A stretch of 64,000 nucleotides of DNA, taken from NCBI RefSeq assembly GCF_020184175.1, contig NC_065533.1:43252351-43316350 (forward strand), given 5' to 3'. Source of the stretch: Aphis gossypii. Its lineage: Eukaryota > Arthropoda > Insecta > Hemiptera > Aphididae. Of the stretch, positions 25,560-35,754 are shown piece after piece (positions within the stretch are counted from its first letter, which is position 1; each line of letters begins with the position of its first letter). The notes beneath the pieces were generated by a model. That model did no database searches. It was not told the DNA's origin and was given only the letters and a program-made list of their open reading frames with translations. A program made the position numbers and the translations under genes.

Positions 25560-26535
25560 TATAATACATGAACAAAATTTCGTTTAACCCACGTCCACTG
25601 TACGATAAATAAGATTATACCAGATGAAGCAGGCGCAGTCGTCGTTAGAGAGGTTAATAAAAAACCGCAAACCGTAATGCGCGTTTTCGGATACTGTAAG
25701 TGTGTTTAGGTACGACGTATATTATTATTACTAAGTACAAGCCGATATCGGATTACCGGGCCTGCGGTTCATAATACTACGGTACTTACTCATATATAGG
25801 TAATACACAATAATAATATATTATAGTCGGTAATCGGTCCCGAGTAAAACGTATACACATACCTTAAATGAATTATTGTATGTAAACAGTTCACGTAATT
25901 TGCTGGACGGCGGTAATTAAGTGCATTATGTTTATTACACTTCTACGTATATACCCAGCTACGCATTCGGTATAATATACCTACGGACCCGGAGTCGCGT
26001 GTGACAGGTTACCCGGTCGTAGGTTAACCTCGACGTAAAATTATGTTTTTAATTTTAAGCCACCATCAAAAGGGTTCTTTTTAATTAAGAATTGTTTATT
26101 TATATATACACCGTTAAGCGCGTCTATCCGAGTCACCGACGTATTTATTTAAGTCTCCCCTCCCCCATTCGTTCGCGCGTTCGTCTGTGGGCGTTTGATC
26201 GTTTGCATTTTTTTCACCCGACGACTTTTATACAACTGCCGTTTTACGTTGTACACGATAATAATATTATTGTAATAATTATAACTATTACTATTATCAT
26301 CATCGTTATTATTGCTATACGCGTATTATTATATAATGCTAGTCTCTATGTACTGATACTCGTATATAGCTATACATAACAATTAATATGTGTGCCTGTA
26401 TATTATAATAAGTACATTAAAGTGCACAGTTTACGCAATATATTATAATTACGTATAATATAATTATTATTTTTATTATGACTATATTTGCGTATAATAC
26501 ACGTAGTTTATATTTATAACGACTGCAAATAAATT
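25560..26535 (+). promoter_or_regulatory. Promoter-like GC-richer region and 5' leader upstream of the 26536 exon
   Basis: G+C and CpG rise in blocks: AAGCAGGCGCAGTCGTCG near 25627, CCGATATCGG at 25742, CCGGGCCTGCGG near 25758, GTCGCGTGTGACAGG near 25993 and TTCGTTCGCGCGTTCGTC near 26168. A GTAAGTGTG donor-like site at 25696 follows ATGCGCGTTTTCGGATACT and could end an untranslated exon. Frames such as 26092-26379 start at a non-ATG codon and degrade into I/V/Y-rich noise. The region directly precedes the best candidate first coding exon, which fits promoter plus 5' UTR. No TATA box or initiator can be assigned with confidence. Confidence 0.4.
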
Positions 26536-26632
26536 ATGCCCGAAACGACCGGTGGAGTGGCGGCGGTGGTTAACACTGCCACCTCCGACGAAACGCTGCT
26601 GTACGCGCGTCTCCTTTTTACTCCGTTCCATC
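26536..26632 (+). CDS. First coding exon of an unrecognised protein
   Basis: A true ATG with A at -3 opens a G+C-rich frame, and the exon ends at a near-consensus donor (CATC^GTAAGTAT at 26633), in phase 1. The 32 encoded residues begin MPETTGGVAAVVNTATSDET and continue LLYARLLFTPFH, with varied codons and third-position G/C unlike the surroundings. G+C falls abruptly to intron-like AT/TTTG repeat just past the donor, marking an exon edge. Reading through the donor gives AT-noise to 26841. The opposite strand is also open here, but without an ATG or splice signal at this edge. The next exon is not visible downstream within the window, which implies a long first intron. The family is not recognised. 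Confidence 0.5.
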
Positions 26633-26645
26633 GTAAGTATAAAAC

Positions 26646-26668
26646 TTGTTTGTTTGTTTGTTTGTTTT
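26646..26668. repeat. (TTTG)n microsatellite
   Basis: About five TTTG units just inside the putative intron. Confidence 0.85.
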
Positions 26669-28711
26669 TGCTGTTATTTTTTAACGGCCAAACTTTAAAA
26701 AGAATAAAAATTCCAAAACTCTGGCGTTTAGGCACACGGAGCCGTAGTTGTAGTGAAATAATATACATATATAAGAACAGCAGCAACAACAAAACGAATA
26801 AAACCGAGTTAAACGATAAGTTTAAAGAGACTTTCTCCTAAGTTCGAGTTAAAAAATTTAAAAAGAAGAAACAAACTCCGTTGTCAATTTAACAATTGAA
26901 ATAATTTTGCCGAGTGTTCTCGAATGGTATGTCTTATGTATATGTAGTAAATGGATAACCGTAAATAAATGATATTAATTTAGGAGAGAATCGGCACGTG
27001 TACGTCCACACCGTGGGTATGTGTGACTACGCGCTATGAAGCACAAATGTTTAGGTATTACAAATTTCATGATAATTATTTATACTTGTCACGCTCACCG
27101 TAGGACGGATTTACAAATTAAAATATTGCAAATGCACCGCAACATTTCAAATAGAAAAAAAAAAGTAAATCTACAAAACAATATTTTCCATATACCTATA
27201 TCAGCAACTTGAATACGACTAAACTATAATATAATATTGAATAACGGTAATATTATTTGTTTTGGCAAGGACGGAAAAAATGCTGAAATGCATATTTTAA
27301 ATTGAAATCCAGCAATTCGTTTTAATATACATAATGAAGGGGGAAAAAATATAATATGTATTCATTTTGAGTACGTTTAATAATTTATGATCGATATTAT
27401 TATGTTGAAAGGCATTCAATCGAACCAAGTTTTGATCTTTTTTTTATATTGTTGTTGTAGTATTATTCTTGTTTTATTATATTTTATAAAGTAAGTGTAC
27501 ATAATATAATACAACATATATAATATAACACTGGATAAAGTAATTTGCAATTTATACACGTCTCAGATACATGTCGTAGTGCATTTCTAGAAATACTGGT
27601 GTTTCTACTGTGTCATTTAAATACCGTTTGTCAGAAGTTCCGAATATTCTCAGAAACAGTCAGTAATTCCCCGACTGTCAATATCAAAAAAAAAAAAAAA
27701 AAAAAAATGGGGATATCATGTATGGGATTACAATTCATTAAAAAATATTTGTTTTTTCTTTATAACAGGTTATTTATAATATTAAAAACACGTGTATATA
27801 ACAACGGTATCCATTACGAAATAAATATTGGTTAGTAAATCAAATACATTTGAATGCTTTCTGACGTTATTAATTTAATTATAAATAAATTATAAACATA
27901 AGAAAATATTTTTAGCATCATACCTAAAAATTATGCATTTATTTGCATGTCTTGGTCTTGCAGTATTACAGTGTTACATACATATGTTATTACTTAACTT
28001 CGAATGATTGTTACATTTTTTAACTAAATTTTTAATATTAATAATATGATGAAATCTCGTATGAAATATTATCATCCATTCTTCAAAGCTACCATATCAC
28101 AGCTCAACTGTTTTTTTTTTTTTTTTTTAATATTAGGGGTATAACAAATTAAATGCATTAGAATAGTACGTTGTATAGAAAAGTTTCTTAGTCTATTTAT
28201 AGTTCTTAAAGAAATAGTTAAAAATAAAATGACATTGAATCTTTTAGTAGATATATGTAAATTGATTGTTTTTTTTTTTTAGATTTTGACTCATAATATA
28301 GGTACTTAAAAACCATGTTCATTTTATTATATTGTTGATGATGGAGGTAATATGGTTTTGTGTGACAAAACAATCAGTGATTGCTAATTTTATGAATACC
28401 CCACTTTAACTTTTATTTTTCCATTACGAGCTGTCGAGCTGTGTTTTTATTCATGTATATCGTATTATACAGTATCCTTTTTTTATAAATTATTTTTAGT
28501 TTAAAAGATAGGTTGAATATTATATTTCAGTTATCTCCACTTATAAATATGTGTGGAAAAGGGTTGTAAACTTACAACTGGAAGCCGAGGGGGTGGAACG
28601 GAAGAAAAAGGTTCTCGTTTGGCTGAATTGCATTGTGTACACGCGTTGAATATTCATAAAAAAAAAAAGAAAATATATGTTTTGCACTCGCAATGTGTAT
28701 ACTTTTTATGG
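26669..28711. other. AT-rich putative intron
   Basis: It contains A22 at 27686-27707 and T18 at 28111-28128. The frame spanning 27545-27835 crosses the A22 run and starts at a non-ATG codon. No exon can be defined. Confidence 0.5.
27686..27707. repeat. A22 homopolymer
   Basis: Twenty-two A residues with no AATAAA just upstream. Confidence 0.9.
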
Positions 28712-28793
28712 ATGATGAACTCTGTTATTATTGTTTCAAGTGAGAGAAGACATAGGTATACAATTCTAGATAATTCGATAACACCTCGGTCTC
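28712..28793 (+). other. Possible alternative first exon ending at a GTGAGT donor
   Basis: Two consecutive ATG codons (28712, 28715) start MMNSVIIVSSERRHRYTILD, then NSITPRS, reaching CGGTCTC^GTGAGTC at 28794. The frame would leave the exon in phase 1, the same phase as the 26536-26632 exon, so both could join one downstream acceptor. The frame is open back to 28553 (GGGTGGAACGGAAG region) but without an earlier ATG. Beyond the donor it ends at 28837. No matching acceptor is visible downstream. Confidence 0.25.
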
Positions 28794-29043
28794 GTGAGTC
28801 TTTTCCGATATCTCTATACTTACGCATTTTTAATTAAAACTGAGCTAGACAGCTCAGTTCAGCTGGAATGTGAAAGATATTTGATATTTTTAAACATTTT
28901 TTTAGGCCACGGTGTCATAGGATATTTAATTATTCTACGATGAAATACGAAACTTCTGGGACACCTTTTAATTAACACTAATTCTTAGTGTTGGCGTTAT
29001 TTATTTTTTCCGCCTCGCGTTTAATTGAAACGAACAATCTTTG

Positions 29044-29145
29044 ATGTCAGAAAATAGAGAAGAGAGAAAGAAAGTGGAAATTGCATCATATGAATTAACA
29101 ATGCTACTAAGGGGAAAAAAATCAAAAAGTAAAAATATATCATAG
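29044..29145 (+). CDS. Small ORF, 33 residues, charged
   Basis: ATG at 29044 to TAG at 29143-29145. It starts MSENREERKKVEIASYELTM and continues LLRGKKSKSKNIS, a strongly basic/acidic mixture. The start context is weak (T at -3). The run of purines may simply produce charged codons by chance. Confidence 0.2.
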   Translation: MSENREERKKVEIASYELTMLLRGKKSKSKNIS

Positions 29146-29167
29146 AAAACATTTACTCATGCACTAG

Positions 29168-29365
29168 GAATTTGTTAACGCACTCGGGGCTCGTGATGTA
29201 CTTTACGCTTTCCCCCCATTAAAACGTGTTTACACACATCGTAAAATCTGCAGGGACCATCGAAAAACAGTGGTGTGGTGGGTCGATAAAGTGAACAAAG
29301 AGAGACTTACACCGGGCTCGGCTTTGATGTTGTTAATGAGAGGAATTGAAGAAAGCGTGAATTAA
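29168..29365 (+). other. 65-codon open stretch with protein-like composition, no ATG start
   Basis: The frame is open from after a TAG to a TAA. It contains EFVNALGARDVLYAFPPLKR, VYTHRKICRDHRKTVVWWVD and KVNKERLTPGSALMLLMRG, then IEESVN. The composition is balanced and the G+C is well above the surroundings. The opposite strand carries GTGTAAGTC near 29308 preceded by FTLSSIPLINNIKAEPG, so strand is uncertain. It could be an exon lacking visible borders, a relic of a coding sequence, or a chance frame in a GC-richer patch. Confidence 0.25.
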
Positions 29366-29802
29366 TTATCCCGCTAGAATTAGATACGTCTCGATTGACG
29401 AAATAATAATATAATAATAATATAAACAATTAATATCGTGCTAAATAAAATACAACGACGGCGAAGACCAACGTGCGTGTAACATAGCTCTGCTTCACAC
29501 CCCGTTTAAATGGGCGTTTATACACATCGTTGAATTTGGGCTCGTCACGGTGTGCTGTAAATTAACGTTTGTACCTCCTCTCGTGTTATATATATTTTTG
29601 TTTCTTGTGTATAACGGATACTACTATTGTAGCTAGGGTGGTTGGGGGTGTGCGTCTACGGAATAAGAACAAAAGTAAATACTACCCCTTACCACCCTTT
29701 TTACCACTGATGCAGCCGGCACCCGAGTTACCGCGTCTGTACCGACTTTGGCGGGCCGTACATTATTGACGTTAGGAAACAATTTTTGGGCCCGATGGTT
29801 TT
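29366..29802. promoter_or_regulatory. GC-richer island
   Basis: It holds CGACGGCGAAGACCAACGTG near 29456, GGTTGGGGGTGTGCG near 29640 and CAGCCGGCACCCGAGTTACC near 29713. The frame 29569-29769 starts at a non-ATG codon; an in-frame ATG at 29710 gives MQPAPELPRLYRLWRAVHY. The minus strand is also open across 29650-29770. It is treated as regulatory or UTR-like for lack of splice borders. Confidence 0.25.
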
Positions 29803-29867
29803 AAAAAGGGACAGAGAAAGGAAGAGAAAAAAAGAGAAGAAAAAAGATAGAAAGAAAGAGAGTGAAA
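29803..29867 (+). repeat. Homopurine (GA-rich) tract
   Basis: About 65 nt almost entirely of A and G, with one C and two T, such as AAAGGAAGAGAAAAAAAGAG. Such tracts can adopt triplex (H-DNA) forms and bind GAGA-type factors. Confidence 0.8.
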
Positions 29868-30560
29868 TTCAACGATAACAAATAGCTCCAGTTTCTCTTT
29901 TAACCTTTCCCCCATCCAACGCATTCATGAGAACAACTGGATAAACCCATCGCAGATAAGTAAACGTTTGAATAATAATAACAATAAGTAATAATAATAA
30001 TTTAACGAAAGACAGGCTTCGGAGCTCATATTATAATATTTTATTCGTACACAATATCCCTAGGGACGAATTCAAAATGTTCATTAACTATGGTGGTAAT
30101 TTTCTTAATCAACTCTTCTTTCAAACATTTCGGGTTTGACCTAAAAAATAATCTCACTTATTATAGTATAACCATATACGTGGTAAGAGCTAACATCATA
30201 TAATATTGTAACGTACATCAAGGTGACTGACCAATAATTGGAAAACACATTTTTTCTTAGTTAAAATCACGATTTTGTAATATGTACATCGTTCTATCTT
30301 AAACAAAAATTATTATACGCTATAGAAGAACCAAAGTCGCAATCATTCATGTTTGCTCAAGAAAATCACATTACATGTCTATGTACATGCGTGACGTGGT
30401 GACGTGGTGGAGTCTCTTTCCTTCATAAAATCGTAATGGTTGACGTTGCTCAATACGAAATAGTTAGGGATCGCGCGTCCATACATGGTAGCGTGGTCTA
30501 TATTATGTTATAATATGATATAAAGTGTAAACAACCAGCTACGTCATTAATCTCTTCGGA
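29868..30560. other. Mixed AT-rich spacer
   Basis: A small tandem GTGACGTGGTGACGTGGTGG lies near 30390-30411. No gene seen. Confidence 0.5.
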
Positions 30561-30820
30561 TCGATATTGATATAGTGCTGCTGCGACCAGTCTGAAACAG
30601 AAGCGAACGCCGCAAAATCGGCATCGTGGCCAGTCCAGCTGTATACTATTACGTGGGTAGTTAGTATAGTAGTTACACAGTTACAATAAACGCAGCACGC
30701 ACCACAATCACGTCCAAATATAATACATTATATATATAATATTATCGGTTTGACCTCCTCGGGTGGTAATGCACTCTCTGCAGTTGTAGGTACCCTTCAG
30801 TACAATGCAACGACGGTAAT
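30561..30820. promoter_or_regulatory. GC-richer block, possible promoter
   Basis: GTGCTGCTGCGACCAGTCTG near 30576, then CGAACGCCGCAAAATCGGC and CAGTCCAGCTG, set in AT-rich DNA. There is no clear ORF. Promoter or enhancer is inferred from composition. Confidence 0.2.
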
Positions 30821-32425
30821 AATTTATCACGGAATATAATGCTCGTATTGTGAGAAATCGCTTTTTTTCCTTTTATTTTTTTTTCTTCTTCATTTCCCGT
30901 TCAAAACGCAAGACCGATGGCACGCCATCATATTAGATATTATATATTATTATGTTTTGACGTACGGGCGATTTAGGTGGTAGGCCAAAACGTGGCTCGT
31001 ATAATATTTATTTTATATTATTATTTCTATTAATATCATTGTCGTTGTGAATAAAACGTGCTCTATTATAATAATAATATAGCATACGTGTTGATACGCT
31101 TCGATTATTCTAACACAAATCAATGTACTATGTACGAGTTCTAACTAATTCAATATTTTTATTTATTTATTTATTTATATAGGTATATTATTTACAATTG
31201 ATTCCATTGTAATGAGTGGGTATATAGTGACAATCTGGTCGGTATCAATAAAGTAAAAATAATAATAGGTAATCCATTTTCTGATTATTCGAACACCACA
31301 CTATTCTTTTAATCTATAAGTCTATAAAAACAGCTCGTATTGATAAAGAGCCCTACGATAGACTAGCGATTATACGTGCTATTTGGCTGCGTTGAGTTCG
31401 AGAAGCTGTTGATATTTTGCGTACTAGTATAATTTTAATCTTGAGATCCCTTATGTTCCATAGAAAGCATAACACAACTATGCGCGTTACCCAAGATTAT
31501 TTCCGTGACTTATGATGCTTACACAACTATTGGACTAAGTGAACATATAATTATAATAATAGAAAATTGCATAAAATCATTGCTATGTGGTAAATAATAT
31601 GAAAGGCTGCATTAATGATAATGAGTGGATTTTTTGTGTTTTTCAATGAAGCGTATTGAACGTTCGTATGCAGTTGGAAACTTGATAAGCGATATTGGTT
31701 GGGCTAGATAGAGGCTGTGATATGAAATAAAAATGTAATCATGTTTATTGTTGAAAATGTTTTTTTTTTTTTTTTTTGAGAACTGTGGGGTATTTTAATG
31801 AAATTCCTAGTGTTGGGTAGGTACTGCAGTTAATCGTGTATGTTGGTCCGTTATCAGAAGCGTCGATGTTACCAGTGTTCGTCAATTTATATCTATATAA
31901 ATTCCATAACCGTGAAACAGCTGTTTTAATGATTATTTCAAAACGTTGGTGGTTGATGATTGATATTAATCGTCTTTATTTTTAGTGCGATTGGTTACTT
32001 TTAATGATCTGGTTAACTTCAAAAATGTAATATGATCTTCACGATTCGAGTGCTAATTTTAATACCAGTTATTCATTTAAATACAAATTCTGATTAAATA
32101 TTGTTTTTTAGGATTTTTCTTAATCACAATTAAGAAACCTGTCCCATTTTCGTTCTATCACTTTGCTTGTTTTTCATTATTGTAATTGGTGGGATACTCT
32201 CTATGGTTTATCGGCGACCCGTTCTGATACATTATCAACTATTTGCTCCATTAAATATTATTACCTAATACATTTTACTTTTCAATGACATTCGATAGAG
32301 ATTACATTATCCATGTACATTTGTAATTTTACCGATTGTAGTCAATTACTTTTTAAAATAGTGTAGCAGTTTTCTCTCTATATATATCACATCCAAATGC
32401 AATAATAATTATAATATCGTTATCA
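30821..32425. other. AT-rich spacer
   Basis: A polypyrimidine tract (30862-30900) and T18 at 31760-31777 stand out. No supportable coding block. Confidence 0.55.
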
Positions 32426-32964
32426 TTATATTTTTATTTGTCATTTTTTAAAACCCTTTTGTGTTAAAATAGTTTCAACAAAATGACCACAAATCGTATA
32501 CGTATGAAATGTCATTATAGATATAATTTTATGGTTGTACATAATTCCACCTGCATTCGCATCAGAGTAGGTAATTGCAATATTATGTACAACAACTAGT
32601 GCGATTTACAATAAACACGAATCCCTGGTATTTTCAATAACGTATATAATGTGCTATTGTTCACGAGAAACAACTCATTCCGAAGGTTTAATAATGTTAT
32701 ATACACCTATATGAGATTCTATTTATACAGTATTATAAGCCGTTTCAATATAATGCACTTATTTATTATGTGTGTGTTTAAAATTGATACATCTGTATTC
32801 TGTATATTTAAATTTCAAAGAAATGTATGAACACTTTAAAATTGCTACAGTTCGCTTACAACGATTACGACATTTCATACATAGGTATACAATTTGTGGT
32901 GATAATTTCGATTAAATAATTTTTAAAACAAAAGGGTTTGCAAAAATGACAAATAAAAATATAA
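32426..32964. mobile_element. MITE-like element with long terminal inverted repeats
   Basis: The outer about 40 bp at 32426-32470 and 32925-32964 are near-identical reverse complements: TTATATTTTTATTTGTC, then CAAACCC/AAAACCC and CTTTTG. Similarity resumes further in (ACCACAAAT, GTATAC, TATGAAATGTC), giving imperfect repeats of about 90-95 bp (32426-32515 and 32869-32964). The 539-bp unit has no transposase frame, as expected for a non-autonomous miniature inverted-repeat transposable element. TA lies at each edge when the ends are placed at 32431 and 32959, which would suit a Tc1/mariner-type target duplication. Exact ends are uncertain in AT-rich flanks. Confidence 0.75.
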
Positions 32965-33486
32965 CAATACAATTAAACATTACATGTGTAAATTAAAATA
33001 TACATGCAATACTGCTTTACTATTTTAAAATGTAATTTACTATAGTCTATGATATAATAACTTGCTAAAAAAAAATAAATATCAAAGATTGCAAAGATTG
33101 ACGTATATACTTTTTAAAGTTATATGTATGTGTAAATTATTATTGAGTCTTATTCGACTTTCCCTTTTTAATCAAAGCAAATGTGTTTTATTCTGCTTTC
33201 GGTTATTTTTTTTTTATTTCATCCGATATGCTTTACATTTAAATAAACAAACTGTATGCATTTTAATATTGATCATTTACCTCGTATCGCTACATTAGGA
33301 TCTAAGTTTTAAATCAACCTATTTTGGCCAAATGGTTTGTTTTTTCATTGAATTAATATTGAAAAAGATATTTTTGAGGGGAATGTGAAAGATTGTTGCA
33401 TCGCATCGTTGTCGCTGAAATCACAATATTACATATTTTCCTCACTCTTATATCGAGAAAACTATTATAATTATAGTTTATGATAA
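32965..33486. other. AT-rich spacer
   Basis: The frame 33062-33298 is low-complexity. No gene seen. Confidence 0.5.
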
Positions 33487-34160
33487 GTCTCGGACACGGA
33501 TAAACACTTCGCGAGAAGACTTTACATAATGTGCGCCGGAACGATTTCGTATACGAAGAATAACACTGCTGGGCGTTGATCCGAATTAATAAATAATTAT
33601 CGCCTCCACTCGCGCATGATTTAATATAGATACAAAACGCTCGATTGACTTCACCGGAGGGAAATGCAAAGGTATTAATTTCGAATGTGGTATAGGTGCC
33701 GCTGGTAGTATATTATGGAATACGTATCATTATTTTATAGATGTATATAGGTATAGTGGTGATGAGAATTTTGTTTGGTCGACTCGGCGGGACATGCTAT
33801 CGATTTATACTGCATTGAAAAACTCCTGACGTTTCCGAAAAAAAAAAATAATGATAATAAAATCCCTAAGACTCCGGAGAAACTCGTAAAACCACATTCG
33901 TCTGAGTCACCTGAAAATGAAGTCGAGCAAATCGGATCGTTTAGTTTCCCCCACGAATGCTGCACTCACTAGACACACACGCGACACGCGCATGTAATTT
34001 ATATTTATATATACATATATATATATTACATGCTATTACGTGCAAGGAGATGCTTCTATATTATATTGCTTCGCGGTCATCGGGCCTCAAGATCGAGTAC
34101 CCGCTGCACAATACCATTGGCGGATCCTTAATCAGTACGGAAACGCTCTAGGCGACTAGG
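33487..34160 (+). promoter_or_regulatory. CpG-bearing island with several short protein-like open stretches
   Basis: G+C rises with many CpG. Three plus-strand stretches read as mixed protein. The first is 33487-33576 (VSDTDKHFARRLYIMCAGT...). The second is 33766-33972, containing DSAGHAIDLYCIEKLLTFP, a lysine run, then TPEKLVKPHSSESPENEVEQ. The third ends at 34151 (SRSSGLKIEYPLHNTIGGSL, ISTETL). None has a convincing ATG start or splice border, and the minus strand is also open at 33735-33965. It could be a UTR-rich transcript, a promoter region or old coding DNA. Confidence 0.3.
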
Positions 34161-35695
34161 CAGTGTCGTTTTCGGAAACGATTGATTTTTGATTAGGTAC
34201 GACGATTGCTGTTTAACTTATACGATGAACAATAATTGATTCGATCGTCGATACTTTATGAATTGAATTAACTAAAACTGGATAATTCTTTGTAAAAAAT
34301 ACTATTCGCATGGGTCCACTAACCAATGATGTTATAAATTATACTGTACTTTTAATAATACATTTTCTTTTTTAGGCATATTGGCATATTGTGATATTTA
34401 ATTTTTTTTTTTATCTACATAATATCTTTGTATACGTCTCAAACGATGTACTTAATACATACAACTTGAAAAAAAAACATTTTCATTTACAAAATACGTT
34501 TTTCTTATATAGTTTTAAATAATAAAGATTATACGATATATCTATACCTATATATATATATATTACAAGTACTAACATGGCTCACATTTTCAATTACTGC
34601 AGTGTATAGATCTTTTATAGTAAGATCAATAATGATGTTCAAGTGGTTGATAAATATAACCATTTTGATTTAATCATTTGTGTGGTCTCAATTTATCCCT
34701 TCGTGAATTTCTTAGTTCTTCATTATAAAGATAAGTGTTTGTACTTCTGGTTTCGGGATAACAAACAGCTTACGTTATAAAATCCATGCTAGAGTTCAGA
34801 TTTTTCTAGTATACTCGTAGTTCAAACATCCAGTCCTCTATTTTGCTTTTTAAATCGATTTTATTATTTTTATCTAAATTTATTTAATTTTAAAACTAAT
34901 AAAGTACGTTATTTAAAAAAAAATAATAACATACATTTTCTCAGTTAATTTTTTGTTTATATAATCCAAGGTATAGTCTGAATTATTTACAGTAATATTA
35001 TTAATAATAAATATATAATATAAAGTAAAATATTTCACTTAAATAAACTTTTCAATAATAATAAGAGCAAAATGAAATTTCGATTGCAGGTTTTTTTTCG
35101 CAAACTAATCGTTATTATAAGTTTTAATTTGCACATTTTTTTTCATATTTATAAACACGCTGGTTCGATTTGACTACTACCAGTAAATTTATGCGTATTT
35201 TTTATATGTATGTAAATATTTATGTATGCACTTCTTTGGTCATTCGTTTTTATTATTGAATATAGATATTGCCCTGAGGCTGATAATTAAAAAGAGTTGA
35301 GTGACAAATTAAAAAAATCCATTGGTTATGGCCGTTATGGGTATTGACGGATGAATTATAAACGATATCGGTATCAAAATTTCGAAGCATATAAACTTAG
35401 TTATCACTTTTTAGTATTGTGCTAATATTCTTAAAACTTTAATTTACTAGCTAAGAAGTAAAAAAAAAATGAATTGCCATCGGTAAACATATCCGTTAAA
35501 AATTATAAACACTACTAAAACAGTAGGTACTTAATATTATGTGATGTTACGGCACAGTAATCGAAGTTTTAGTTACCGTTAAGCTTACTATATAAATGCA
35601 TATCCATTTGGAGTGTGTAATATGCTTCCAAAAATCTCCACTCCATCTAACCACCACCGAGTGGTCACTGCTTAAAGGCCCGTTGAATCGGACCT

Positions 35696-35698
<3 letters not shown>
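34161..35698. other. AT-rich spacer
   Basis: An AT tract lies at 34551-34563. The short GC-richer tail near 35640-35698 (ACCACCACCGAGTGGTCAC, containing the CCACCGAGTGG palindrome) leads into the CA repeat. Confidence 0.5.
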
Positions 35699-35732
<34 letters not shown>

Positions 35733-35754
35733 CACACACACACACACACACACA
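35699..35754. repeat. (CA)n microsatellite
   Basis: About 28 CA units interrupted once by an extra A near 35731. It is a good candidate for length polymorphism. Confidence 0.95.

Noticed and set aside
26092..26379. 95-codon plus frame upstream of the 26536 exon
   Set aside because: Non-ATG start, and the second half is I/V/Y-rich noise from ATT repeats. It is more likely 5' leader or promoter DNA.
35161..35175. GGTTCGATTTG, resembling a tRNA T-arm
   Set aside because: No acceptor stem, D-arm or anticodon arm can be built around it.
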